Shown here: piece by piece, positions 17,106 through 24,742 of the stretch | Layout: each line of letters begins with the position of its first letter | How positions within the stretch are numbered: position 1 is the first letter of the stretch | Source: an uncultured Rikenellaceae bacterium | GTDB taxonomy: Bacteria > Bacteroidota > Bacteroidia > Bacteroidales > UBA932 | Direction of reading: 5' to 3' | DNA length: 37,356 nt | Assembly (NCBI GenBank): GCA_937906485.1 | Contig: CALCYB010000130.1 | Location: 1 to 37,356, forward strand | Position numbers and translations under genes: made by a program | Notes under the pieces: model-generated | Seen by the model: only the letters and a program-made list of their open reading frames with translations | Told to the model about the DNA's origin: nothing | Database searches by the model: none

Positions 17106-17113
17106 TATCTTTG
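17106..17113 (+). promoter_or_regulatory. Putative -7 element (TATCTTTG) of the dihydrouridine synthase gene
   Basis: A perfect TAnnTTTG match, with a predicted leader of about 26 bases before the ATG at 17144. It is back to back with the lpxK -7 box. Confidence 0.5.
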
Positions 17114-17143
17114 GGCCCTGGAACAAAATGCCCGTTTGACCCC

Positions 17144-18118
17144 ATGCGTATCGCCAATCTTGAACTTCCCGACCAACCGCTCTTCCTGGCGCCGATGGAG
17201 GATGTGACCGACGCATCCTTCAGGTTCATATGCAAGGAATTCGGTGCTGACATGATGTACACGGAATTCGTATCCTCCGACGGACTGATCCGGGATGCCC
17301 GCAAATCATTGGAGAAACTGGTGATCCATGACTATGAACGTCCCATCGGCATACAGATCTACGGACACATCCCGGAAGCCATGGTCGAAGCCGCCCAACG
17401 CGTGGAAGCGGCCCGGCCGGATCTGATTGACATCAATTTTGGCTGCCCGGTCAACAAGATTGCCCGACGGGGTGCCGGATCCGGCATGATGCGGGAACCG
17501 GACAAACTGGTGGAAATCACCCGACAAGTGGTTCGCGCCGTCCAGCTCCCGGTAACCGTCAAGACCCGGCTGGGCTGGGACGAAGATTCCAAAATCATTG
17601 TCGAACTCGCAGAAAGACTACAAGATGTAGGCATCGCCGCCCTGACCATCCATGGCCGTACCCGTTGCCAGATGTACAAAGGCGAAGCCGACTGGAGTCT
17701 GATCGGAGCCGTCAAGAACAACCCTCGGATGAAAATCCCGATCATCGGCAATGGGGACATCTCAACCCCGCAACAAGCAGCCCTGGCCTTTGACCGCTAT
17801 GGTGTGGACGGCATCATGATCGGTCGCGCCACATTCGGACACCCCTCCCTCTTCCGCGAAATCCGCCATTACCTGAACACCAAAGAGGAACTCCCGCCGA
17901 TGTCCGTCAAGGAAATCGTTGACCTGGCCAACGCCCATTTCCAAAAGTCACTGGAAGTAAAAGGTGAACGGGTCGGTGTGTTGGAAATGCGCCGCCACCT
18001 GGCCACCTATTTCAAAGGACTGCCCAATTTCAAAGAGACCCGCTCAAGTCTGGTCACCGAAAACGATCCCTTGGAAGTCTTTAAGATTCTTGACACTATC
18101 GCCCAAATCTGGGGCTAA
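17144..18118 (+). CDS. dusB: tRNA-dihydrouridine synthase (DusB-like)
   Basis: A 324-residue FMN-dependent enzyme that reduces uridine to dihydrouridine in the tRNA D-loop. It shows the Dus TIM-barrel motifs LAPMEDVTDASFR, YTEFVSSDGL, QIYGHIPEAM, the catalytic-cysteine motif DINFGCPVNKIARRGAGSGM, PVTVKTRLGWDED, TIHGRTRCQMYKGEADW, IIGNGDI and IMIGRATFGHP. The order and length fit the DusB group. The frame reaches upstream to a TTG within the promoter, so the ATG at 17144 (MRIANLELPD) is chosen. An ATG at 17128 is out of frame and ends after three codons. Confidence 0.95.
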   Translation: MRIANLELPDQPLFLAPMEDVTDASFRFICKEFGADMMYTEFVSSDGLIRDARKSLEKLVIHDYERPIGIQIYGHIPEAMVEAAQRVEAARPDLIDINFGCPVNKIARRGAGSGMMREPDKLVEITRQVVRAVQLPVTVKTRLGWDEDSKIIVELAERLQDVGIAALTIHGRTRCQMYKGEADWSLIGAVKNNPRMKIPIIGNGDISTPQQAALAFDRYGVDGIMIGRATFGHPSLFREIRHYLNTKEELPPMSVKEIVDLANAHFQKSLEVKGERVGVLEMRRHLATYFKGLPNFKETRSSLVTENDPLEVFKILDTIAQIWG

Positions 18119-18120
18119 GT

Positions 18121-18151
18121 TTTGCAATTCCAAGTATTTTGTCTATCTTTG
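18121..18151 (+). promoter_or_regulatory. Strong consensus promoter of the rplM-rpsI-rpsB-tsf cluster
   Basis: TTTG at 18121-18124 is followed after 19 bases by TATCTTTG at 18144-18151, a perfect match to both Bacteroidetes boxes at optimal spacing. It begins two bases after the dusB stop. The predicted start, five bases past the final G, is 18156. Confidence 0.85.
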
Positions 18152-18155
18152 CACC

Positions 18156-18170
18156 CCCTTTAGTAGAGGG
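18156..18170 (+). promoter_or_regulatory. Hairpin at the predicted 5' end of the rplM leader
   Basis: CCCTTT (18156-18161) pairs with AGAGGG (18165-18170), with one T-G wobble and a three-base loop AGT. It begins exactly at the predicted transcription start, 40 bases before the GTG start of rplM. It may stabilise the message or form part of a ribosomal-protein autoregulatory leader; the function is inferred. Confidence 0.5.
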
Positions 18171-18210
18171 ACGCAACATTTATTTTAGTATTAACTTAAA
18201 AATCAAGACA

Positions 18211-18654
18211 GTGGACACTCAAAGCTACAAAACAGTGTCGGCGAATGCTGCAACAGTAACCAAAGAGTGGGTCGTTATTGACGCTACCAATATGGTACTC
18301 GGTCGCTTGGCTTCCCGCGTTGCCATCATGCTCCGCGGAAAACACCGTCCGAACTTCACTCCTCACGTTGACTGTGGTGATAATGTGATCATTATCAACG
18401 CCGAAAAAGTTCGCTTGACAGGAAAAAAATTGACGGACAAAGTGTATGTCCGCCACACCGGCTATCCTGGAGGACAACGTTTCGCAACTCCGAAAGAACT
18501 CCTCTCAAGAAAACCGACCGCAGTGGTGATGGAAGCCGTTCGTGGAATGCTTCCCAAAAATCGTCTCGGAGCACAAATGTTCCGTAACCTGTATGTATAT
18601 GCAGGCCCCGAACATCCCCACGAGGCACAACAACCCAAAATCATTAACCTTTAA
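18211..18654 (+). CDS. rplM: 50S ribosomal protein L13
   Basis: A 147-residue large-subunit protein. It reads VDTQSYKTVSANAATVTKEWVVIDA, then LGRLASRVAIMLRGKHRPNFTPHVDCGDNVIIINAEKV, TGYPGG and RNLYVYAGPEHPHEAQQPK, the typical L13 sequence with the Bacteroidetes N-terminal extension. The family N-terminus (MDTLSYKT in relatives, from memory) aligns with a GTG at 18211, so a GTG start is chosen. The frame is open 24 codons further upstream, but that start lies inside the promoter. rpsI follows 19 bases downstream. Confidence 0.95.
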   Translation: MDTQSYKTVSANAATVTKEWVVIDATNMVLGRLASRVAIMLRGKHRPNFTPHVDCGDNVIIINAEKVRLTGKKLTDKVYVRHTGYPGGQRFATPKELLSRKPTAVVMEAVRGMLPKNRLGAQMFRNLYVYAGPEHPHEAQQPKIINL

Positions 18655-18673
18655 TTAGAAAATTAAACAGAGC

Positions 18674-19066
18674 ATGGAATTAATTAACGCCCTTGGAAGA
18701 CGTAAATCAGCTGTTGCTCGCGTTTATGTGAACAAAGCCGGAAAGGGTAACATTACCATCAACGGACGCACTTTGGAAGAATACTTCAAAGAAGACACAC
18801 TCCGCTACATCGTAATGCAACCCCTTAACGTGACTGAAACTGCTGCTCAATTTGACATCAAAGCCAACTTGGACGGTGGTGGAATCAAAGGACAGGCTGA
18901 GGCACTTCGTTTGGCGATCTCTCGCGCTTTGTGCGAAATCGACAAAGAAGCTTACCGCTCAACCCTGAAGACCAACGGTTTCTTGACCCGCGATGCTCGT
19001 GAGGTTGAACGTAAGAAACCCGGTCGTCCCGGCGCTCGCAGACGCTTCCAATTCAGCAAACGTTAA
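18674..19066 (+). CDS. rpsI: 30S ribosomal protein S9
   Basis: A 130-residue small-subunit protein whose basic C-terminal tail reaches the P-site tRNA. Seen are the N-terminal ALGRRKSAVARVYV, GGGIKGQAEALRLAISRAL and the C-terminal KKPGRPGARRRFQFSKR, all invariant features. It is cotranscribed with rplM, as in most bacteria. Codons favour GGT, GCT and CGT. Confidence 0.98.
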   Translation: MELINALGRRKSAVARVYVNKAGKGNITINGRTLEEYFKEDTLRYIVMQPLNVTETAAQFDIKANLDGGGIKGQAEALRLAISRALCEIDKEAYRSTLKTNGFLTRDAREVERKKPGRPGARRRFQFSKR

Positions 19067-19240
19067 TCTTTATTTGACACTGATTTACAAATTGCACAGT
19101 CAGGATCCAAAACAAAGGGACCCGATACGGCTACCCTCCTGTTTGTCCTGCTGCGGAAAATTCCGGAAACCGTGATGCTATTCCGGAATTGAAAAAAAGA
19201 GAACTCAACGAGAGTACAAACATTTTTAAAAGACAAAACA
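19067..19240 (+). promoter_or_regulatory. rpsB leader with a perfect 10-bp inverted repeat (candidate autoregulatory leader)
   Basis: This 174-base gap between rpsI and rpsB is far longer than others in the cluster and has no gene. It contains AATTCCGGAA at 19159-19168 and its exact complement TTCCGGAATT at 19181-19190, separated by the 12-base loop accgtgatgcta. The hairpin ends 50 bases before the rpsB ATG and is followed by A residues, not T, so it is not a terminator for the plus strand. I find no convincing TAnnTTTG box here. A role as a S2-binding leader, processing site or pause hairpin is inferred. Confidence 0.55.
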
Positions 19241-20077
19241 ATGCCTAGAACAAATTTCCAAGACTTACTGGATGCAGGTGTACACTTCGGACACATGAAG
19301 CGGAAATGGAATCCTAAAATGGCTCCCTATATTTTCATGGAGAAGAACGGGATTCACATCATTGACCTGCACAAGACAGTTGTTAAAGTAGAAGAGGCAG
19401 CAAATACTTTGAAACAATTGGCCCTGGCTGGCCGCAAAGTCCTCTTCGTAGCAACGAAAAAACAGGCCAAAGATATCGTTGCTGAACGTGCAGCTGCTGT
19501 AAATATGCCTTACGTGACTGAAAGATGGCCCGGTGGAATGTTGACCAACTTCCCGACCATCCGCAAGGCCGTAAAGAAAATGAACACGATCGACAAAATG
19601 ATCGAAGACGGTACCTTCGAAACCCTCGCTAAACGCGAACGTCTCCAAGTGACCCGTCAAAGAGCCAAACTTCAAAAGAACCTCGGTTCTATCGCTGACC
19701 TGAACCGCCTGCCCGCTGCCTTGTTCGTAGTGGACGTTCAAAAAGAAATGAACGCGGTGAAAGAAGCAAACCGTTTGAACATTCCGGTTATCGCGATGGT
19801 TGATACTTGTTGCGATCCCACCCCGATTGATTACGTGATTCCGGCTAACGATGATGCTGCAAAATCCATCTCATTGATTATGGATGTATTGTGCGAAGCA
19901 ATTCGTGAAGGTTCTGAAGAACGCAGACTCGAAAAAGAAAAAGAAGCGAAAGCTGCTGCTGAACAAGCAGAACAAGCTCCGGCTGGCAAGAAACTGCGTC
20001 CCCGCAAAGGTGCAGTGAAAGAAGCTCCCGTTGCTGAAGAAGCTCCCGCTGTAGTAGAAGAAGTTAAAGAAGCTTAA
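19241..20077 (+). CDS. rpsB: 30S ribosomal protein S2
   Basis: A 278-residue small-subunit protein. Features are LLDAGVHFGHMKRKWNPKMAPYIF near the N-terminus, ERWPGGMLTNFPTIRKAV, LPAALFVVDVQKEMNAVKEA and IPVIAMVDTCCDPTPIDYVIPANDDAAKSI. The last 50 or so residues form a charged, Ala/Glu/Lys-rich tail (EKEKEAKAAAEQ onwards) beyond the conserved core, longer than in E. coli S2. It is cotranscribed with tsf, as almost everywhere in bacteria. Confidence 0.98.
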   Translation: MPRTNFQDLLDAGVHFGHMKRKWNPKMAPYIFMEKNGIHIIDLHKTVVKVEEAANTLKQLALAGRKVLFVATKKQAKDIVAERAAAVNMPYVTERWPGGMLTNFPTIRKAVKKMNTIDKMIEDGTFETLAKRERLQVTRQRAKLQKNLGSIADLNRLPAALFVVDVQKEMNAVKEANRLNIPVIAMVDTCCDPTPIDYVIPANDDAAKSISLIMDVLCEAIREGSEERRLEKEKEAKAAAEQAEQAPAGKKLRPRKGAVKEAPVAEEAPAVVEEVKEA

Positions 20078-20081
20078 TTTT

Positions 20082-20087
20082 AGGAGG
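20082..20087 (+). promoter_or_regulatory. Canonical Shine-Dalgarno site (AGGAGG) of tsf
   Basis: AGGAGG ends nine bases before the tsf ATG at 20097. This is unusual in the window, where other starts are preceded by A-rich sequence, as is common in Bacteroidetes. It probably raises translation of EF-Ts. Confidence 0.8.
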
Positions 20088-20096
20088 ATTACGATT

Positions 20097-20921
20097 ATGG
20101 AAATTAAAGCAGCTGATGTTGCGAAACTCCGCAAAATGACCGGTGCCGGTATGATGGACTGCAAAAAAGCCTTGGTGGAAGCTGACGGCGATTTTGGCAG
20201 AGCTCAAGAAATCATCCGCGAAAAAGGTAAATTGGTTGCCGCTAAACGCGCTGACCGTGAAACCACCGAAGGTGCAGTAATCGCTAAAGTAAACGCTGAA
20301 GGCAACCAAGCTATTTTGACCTGCCTGGGTTGCGAAACTGACTTCGTAGCTAAAAACGCTGAATTCCAAGAATTGGCTAACGCTATCGCTGATGCAGCAT
20401 TGGCAGCAATGCCCGCTGATCTGGCCGGTTTGATGGCTACCCCTCTGAACGGTGCAACCGTAGAAGACGCTATCACCCAACAAACCGGTAAGAGCGGTGA
20501 AAAACACGCTGTACCGTTCTACGCCAAACTGGAAGCTCCCTACATCGTTGAGTACATCCACACCAACGGTAAAGTGGCTACCATCGTAGGTTTCAGCAAA
20601 GCAATTGATCACCAAGTAGGCCGCGAAATCGCTATGCAAGTTACCGCTATGAACCCGGTATCTGTCAGCAAAAACGACTGCCCTCAAGAAGTGATTGAAA
20701 AAGAAATGGAAATTTACCGCGAACAGATCCGCCTGGAAGGCAAACCTGAAAACATGGTTGAAAAGATCGCTATGGGTAAATTGAACAAATTCTTCAAAGA
20801 ACAAACCCTGGAAGACCAAACCTTCGTAAAAGACGGCAAGATCTCTGTGGCTGACTACTTGAAGAGCGTTGATGCAGAAGTGAAAGTGACTGCATTCTAC
20901 CGTTTCTCATTGAACGACTAA
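20097..20921 (+). CDS. tsf: Translation elongation factor Ts
   Basis: EF-Ts is the nucleotide exchange factor for EF-Tu in the cytoplasm. The 274-residue protein starts MEIKAADVAKLRKMTGAGMMDCKKAL, the standard UBA-like N-terminal domain with the MTGAGxMDCKKAL signature. GAVIAKVNAEGNQAILTCLGCETDFVAKN opens the core. The C-terminal module carries the family block EQTLEDQTFVKD. Start choice is fixed by the AGGAGG just upstream. A terminator follows at 20947-20989, closing the ribosomal cluster. Confidence 0.98.
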   Translation: MEIKAADVAKLRKMTGAGMMDCKKALVEADGDFGRAQEIIREKGKLVAAKRADRETTEGAVIAKVNAEGNQAILTCLGCETDFVAKNAEFQELANAIADAALAAMPADLAGLMATPLNGATVEDAITQQTGKSGEKHAVPFYAKLEAPYIVEYIHTNGKVATIVGFSKAIDHQVGREIAMQVTAMNPVSVSKNDCPQEVIEKEMEIYREQIRLEGKPENMVEKIAMGKLNKFFKEQTLEDQTFVKDGKISVADYLKSVDAEVKVTAFYRFSLND

Positions 20922-20946
20922 TCACTACGTGACACCCTCATAAAGA

Positions 20947-20989
20947 CTGGCCTTCAAGTTCAACCACTTGTTGGCCAGATTCTTTTTTT
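20947..20989 (+). terminator. Intrinsic terminator of the rplM-tsf cluster
   Basis: CTGGCC (20947-20952) pairs with GGCCAG (20973-20978). Inside, after a two-by-two mismatch, CAAG pairs with CTTG around an eight-base loop. A run of seven T residues follows at 20983-20989. Confidence 0.85.
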
Positions 20990-21030
20990 AAAGGAATTCA
21001 AAAAAAAAGATGATTTCAAAAGAGAATCCA

Positions 21031-21038
21031 TATCTTTG
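21031..21038 (+). promoter_or_regulatory. Putative -7 element (TATCTTTG) of kbl
   Basis: A perfect TAnnTTTG match 24 bases before the kbl ATG, predicting a 19-base leader. The -33 box is not clear (TTTC at a 13-base spacing only). Confidence 0.5.
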
Positions 21039-21061
21039 TAAAAAATAATCTTACTCACAAT

Positions 21062-22252
21062 ATGTACACTAAATTTCAAGCTTATTTGCAGAACGAGCTC
21101 CAAGAGATCGAAAATGCAGGTCTGTATAAAAACGAACGGATCATTACCTCTCCCCAACGTGCCGCCATCAAAGTAAGTACCGGTGCGGATGTGCTGAACT
21201 TCTGTGCAAACAACTACCTGGGTCTTTCCGACAACAAGGAACTGATTGAAGCAGCAAAAGAAGCCTTGGACACCCACGGATACGGCATGTCCAGCGTACG
21301 TTTTATCTGCGGGACCCAAGATCTCCACAAACAACTGGAAGCCAAGATTGCAGAATTCTTCGGAACCGAAGACACCATTCTGTATGCAGCTTGCTTCGAT
21401 GCCAACGGCGGTGTATTCGAACCCCTGTTGGGAGAAGAAGACGCCATCATCTCCGATGCCCTCAACCACGCATCCATCATCGACGGTGTACGTTTGTGCA
21501 AAGCAAAACGCTACCGCTATGCCAACGCCAACATGGAAGAACTGGAAAACTGCCTGAAACTGGCCCAAGCCCAACGTCACCGCATCATCGTGACCGACGG
21601 TGTGTTCTCCATGGACGGTAACGTGGCTCCGCTAGACAAGATCTACGAATTGGCTGAGAAATACGATGCCATGGTCATGGTGGACGAATCACACTCCGCC
21701 GGCGTAGTAGGACGTACCGGCCGCGGTACCACCGAAGAATTCAACCTCCGCGGAAAAATCGAAATCATCACCGGAACATTGGGCAAAGCCTTTGGTGGTG
21801 CGATCGGTGGTTTCACAACCGGTAAGAAAGAAATCATCGCCATGCTGCGCCAACGTTCACGTCCTTACCTGTTCTCCAACTCCATCCCTCCGATGGTAGC
21901 GGCTGCCGGTGTCCGTATGTTTGACATGATGGCCCGCACCAATGAACTCCAAGACAAACTCCACGAAAACACCGCTTACTTCGTTGAAAAAATGCAAGCT
22001 GCCGGATTCGATATCAAACCGACCCAATCCGCGATCTGCGCAGTGATGCTGTACGATGCCAAGTTGTCACAAGTCATGGCTCAACGTATGTTGGAAGAAG
22101 GTATTTACGTAGTTGGATTCTATTATCCGGTCGTACCGAAAGACCAAGCCCGTATCCGCGTACAGATTTCCGCTGGACACGAACGCGAACACCTCGACAA
22201 ATGTATCGCAGCCTTCACCAAGATCGGTAAAGAATTGGGCGTAATCAAATAA
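21062..22252 (+). CDS. kbl: Glycine C-acetyltransferase (2-amino-3-ketobutyrate CoA ligase)
   Basis: A 396-residue PLP-dependent alpha-oxoamine synthase that cleaves 2-amino-3-ketobutyrate with CoA to glycine and acetyl-CoA, the second step of threonine breakdown. It matches E. coli Kbl nearly end to end from memory: NFCANNYLGL, GMSSVRFICGTQDLHK, SDALNHASIIDGVRLCKAKR, VMVDESHSAG with the PLP-ring Asp208, ITGTLGKAFGG with the Schiff-base Lys242, and RQRSRPYLFSNS. These details favour Kbl over the related serine palmitoyltransferase. The usual partner threonine dehydrogenase is not adjacent. The gene stands alone between its promoter and the terminator at 22281. Confidence 0.95.
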   Translation: MYTKFQAYLQNELQEIENAGLYKNERIITSPQRAAIKVSTGADVLNFCANNYLGLSDNKELIEAAKEALDTHGYGMSSVRFICGTQDLHKQLEAKIAEFFGTEDTILYAACFDANGGVFEPLLGEEDAIISDALNHASIIDGVRLCKAKRYRYANANMEELENCLKLAQAQRHRIIVTDGVFSMDGNVAPLDKIYELAEKYDAMVMVDESHSAGVVGRTGRGTTEEFNLRGKIEIITGTLGKAFGGAIGGFTTGKKEIIAMLRQRSRPYLFSNSIPPMVAAAGVRMFDMMARTNELQDKLHENTAYFVEKMQAAGFDIKPTQSAICAVMLYDAKLSQVMAQRMLEEGIYVVGFYYPVVPKDQARIRVQISAGHEREHLDKCIAAFTKIGKELGVIK

Positions 22253-22280
22253 TCGAGGCTTCTGCCACATAACAAAGACT

Positions 22281-22327
22281 GCTCCTGACCTATCTTCTGC
22301 AAATGAAGAAATCAGGAGCTGTTTTTA
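22281..22327 (+). terminator. Intrinsic terminator after kbl
   Basis: GCTCCTGA (22281-22288) pairs perfectly with TCAGGAGC (22312-22319), and inside it TCTTC pairs with GAAGA. A T-rich run (TGTTTTTA) follows. It separates kbl from the efflux operon. Confidence 0.85.
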
Positions 22328-22403
22328 TCTGATTTGGTGCAGTTTTTGAGAGGGATTTCTGCACTTTTGCCTGCCATGCCTTTTCTTGCACAAGTTATAA
22401 TAA

Positions 22404-23699
22404 ATGATGAATATGAAATTGTTTTTATTTGCATGTATGCTGGCCATCTTCGGTTGCCTGGATCTGCAGGCTCAGGACGATTCGATTATTGAATTGTCCC
22501 TGGAGGATGCCCAAAACTTTGCACTGGAACACAACCGGACCTTGCAAAATGCGGCTTTGGATGTACGGATTGCGGAAGCGGAACGATGGAAAGCCATTTC
22601 CTCCATCCTTCCTCAAGTCAATGCCAGCCTGGATTACCAGAACTTTTTTGGCTACAAGATGGACTTGGGTGGTTTTTCGATCGCCATGCCCTCCTACGGA
22701 TCTCTGGGGCTGACCAGCTCGGTTGCTGTAAGTGCTTCGCAGATCATCGGAATGCAGTTGTCCAACATCTCAGCAAAGATGTCAGACATCAACCAGCAAC
22801 TGACCGAGCAGGAAATCACCAGTCAGGTGAAGATCCTGTACTACACGGCCCTGGTAACTGAACGGACCATTGACCTGCTGACCTTCAACTTGGAGAATCT
22901 GCGCCAATTGTACAATTACTCACAGAAAGCGGTGGATGTAGGAGCAGCCGAACAAGTGGATGCCGACCAGCTGCTGGTTCAGGTAGCCACCATGGAGACC
23001 GGACTGAACTCAGCCGAGCGGAATCATGAAATGGTGCTCAACAGCCTGCGTCTGCAGTTGTGTATTCCGGTAACGACCGAAATTCTCCTGACCCAAAGCA
23101 TTGAAGATCTGCTCAACGAAGAAGAATCCACCCGTCTGTTGGCTGAGAGTTTCGTTCCCGAGAAGAACTTCTCCCTCCAACTGATGGAAGAAAGCACCAA
23201 ACTCTCCAAAAAACAGGTACGGATGGCCCAATGGGCATACGCTCCGACAATCAGTGTGTTCCATCAATACAATACCCGCAAATACTTCAGCGATGAACGG
23301 ACCATGAACATGACCCCTCCCAACTTGCTGGGCATCTCCTTGTCTGTTCCGCTTTTCTCCAGCGGGACCCGTTACAGCGCGGTACAATCTGCCCGACGCA
23401 GCTACGAAAAACAACTCAACACCTTGGCAGACACACAAGATGCATTGCAGATCCAGCACCGCCAATTGTGCTTCAACCTGGTTTCTGCTCAAGAAAACTT
23501 CCAGACACAGGCAAAAAACGTGGAAGTGACCCAACGGGTATTTGACAACATTTCCAAAAAATATGAATACGGTCATGCCTCCAGCATGGATGTGACGACC
23601 TCCGGAACCAATTTGATCAATGCACAAAGCAGTTATGTACAAAGCCTTTTGGAGTACGTAAAAGCCACCATCGAATTGGAAAAATTATTGAATTTATAA
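22404..23699 (+). CDS. TolC-family outer-membrane efflux protein
   Basis: A 431-residue outer-membrane channel component. A signal peptide (MKLFLFACMLAIFGCLDLQA, cleavage before QDDS) is followed by ELSLEDAQNFALEHNRTLQNAALDVRIAEAERWKAISSILPQ, the typical first OEP repeat. The second repeat resumes near KLSKKQVRMAQWAYAPTISVF and ends in a long coiled stretch. Three closely spaced in-frame ATGs (22404, 22407, 22413) make the exact start uncertain. It is first of a five-gene run in the same direction; the adaptor starts 11 bases downstream. A CACTTTTG at 22362-22369 might be its -7 box, but no -33 is well placed. Confidence 0.94.
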   Translation: MMNMKLFLFACMLAIFGCLDLQAQDDSIIELSLEDAQNFALEHNRTLQNAALDVRIAEAERWKAISSILPQVNASLDYQNFFGYKMDLGGFSIAMPSYGSLGLTSSVAVSASQIIGMQLSNISAKMSDINQQLTEQEITSQVKILYYTALVTERTIDLLTFNLENLRQLYNYSQKAVDVGAAEQVDADQLLVQVATMETGLNSAERNHEMVLNSLRLQLCIPVTTEILLTQSIEDLLNEEESTRLLAESFVPEKNFSLQLMEESTKLSKKQVRMAQWAYAPTISVFHQYNTRKYFSDERTMNMTPPNLLGISLSVPLFSSGTRYSAVQSARRSYEKQLNTLADTQDALQIQHRQLCFNLVSAQENFQTQAKNVEVTQRVFDNISKKYEYGHASSMDVTTSGTNLINAQSSYVQSLLEYVKATIELEKLLNL

Positions 23700-23710
23700 A
23701 GTTTTGATCT

Positions 23711-24742
23711 ATGAATAAGCTTATGTATCTCGGTCTTGCCTCCATCGTGGCATTGACCGCCGGCTGCAAAGGACAGCCGCAAACCGAAGGAGTCGCACAA
23801 ACGACCCAACGTACCGAACGCGTTGAGGTGACCGTACTGCAAGAAAGTGAAATTGCCCGCCAACTGGAACTTTCCACCACGCTGCAGGCCTACGAGACCG
23901 TCAACATTGCTCCCTCACTGACCGGATTGATTGAACACATCTATGTGGAAGTCGGCGACCGCGTCAAAGCGGGCGACATGCTGGTGCGTATGGACCAGAA
24001 CCAATACACCACTACCCAACTGACGTTTGCCAACCTGGAGACCGAAATCCAACGGACCGAAGCCCTGTACGAAAGCGGAGCCCTCTCCCAACAAGTCTAT
24101 GATCAGGCAAAACTGAGCTATGATCAAACCAAAAAATCCCTGAATTTCCTGGAAACCAACACCTTCGTCAAAGCCCCCTTTGCCGGTGTCATTGCTGCAA
24201 AGAACTACGAAGACGGCGAACTGTATGCCGGCCAACCGATCGTGACCCTGATGGACATCTCCAGACTCAAGGCGCTGATCAATGTTCCGGAAAGCTATTT
24301 CCCGATGGTCAAAGAAGGCATGACCCTTTCCCTGACTTCTGACATCTACGCGGGCCGTACTTTCTCAGCCAAAGTAGAAACCATCTTCCCGGTCATTGAC
24401 CCTGCCACCCACACCTTCCAGGCCCGCATCGTCCTCAACAACCAGGAAGCTCTATTGCGTCCGGGTATGTTTGTCAGAACGACGATGGCTATCGGCAAGA
24501 GCAATGCGCTGGTGGTGCCCTACCAAGGCGTGCTCAAGTTGCTGGGATCCAACGAACGTTATGTATTTGTGGACCGGGACGGCGTTGCCAAACGGATTTT
24601 TGTCCAATTGGGCGACCGTTACGATGACCTCATCGAAATCATCAGCGAAGAACTCAAGCCCGGCGACCGCATGGTGACAACCGGCCAAGCCCGCCTGGTG
24701 GATGGAGTAAAATTAAACGTTGTAAATGTAGTTGAACAATGA
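23711..24742 (+). CDS. RND efflux periplasmic adaptor (membrane fusion protein), lipoprotein
   Basis: A 343-residue HlyD/AcrA-family adaptor that bridges the RND pump and the TolC-like channel. The lipobox LTAGC places a lipidated Cys19, and the mature part begins KGQPQTEG. The barrel-sandwich halves appear as IAPSLTGLIEHIYVEVGDRVKAGDMLVRMD and VKAPFAGVIAAKNYEDGELYAGQPIVTLMD, flanking a coiled-coil hairpin (about residues 100-140). A beta-barrel domain follows, ending NVVNVVEQ. The stop overlaps the RND start as ATGA at 24739-24742, which suggests translational coupling. Confidence 0.95.
   Translation: MNKLMYLGLASIVALTAGCKGQPQTEGVAQTTQRTERVEVTVLQESEIARQLELSTTLQAYETVNIAPSLTGLIEHIYVEVGDRVKAGDMLVRMDQNQYTTTQLTFANLETEIQRTEALYESGALSQQVYDQAKLSYDQTKKSLNFLETNTFVKAPFAGVIAAKNYEDGELYAGQPIVTLMDISRLKALINVPESYFPMVKEGMTLSLTSDIYAGRTFSAKVETIFPVIDPATHTFQARIVLNNQEALLRPGMFVRTTMAIGKSNALVVPYQGVLKLLGSNERYVFVDRDGVAKRIFVQLGDRYDDLIEIISEELKPGDRMVTTGQARLVDGVKLNVVNVVEQ

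Noticed and set aside
20064..20819. 251-codon Phe-rich open frame opposite tsf
   Set aside because: Shadow of the Lys/Glu-rich tsf codons (AAA/GAA read as TTT/TTC).
22253..22403. Possible threonine dehydrogenase remnant beside kbl
   Set aside because: The gap is only 151 bases and holds a terminator and AT-rich sequence, with no coding trace.
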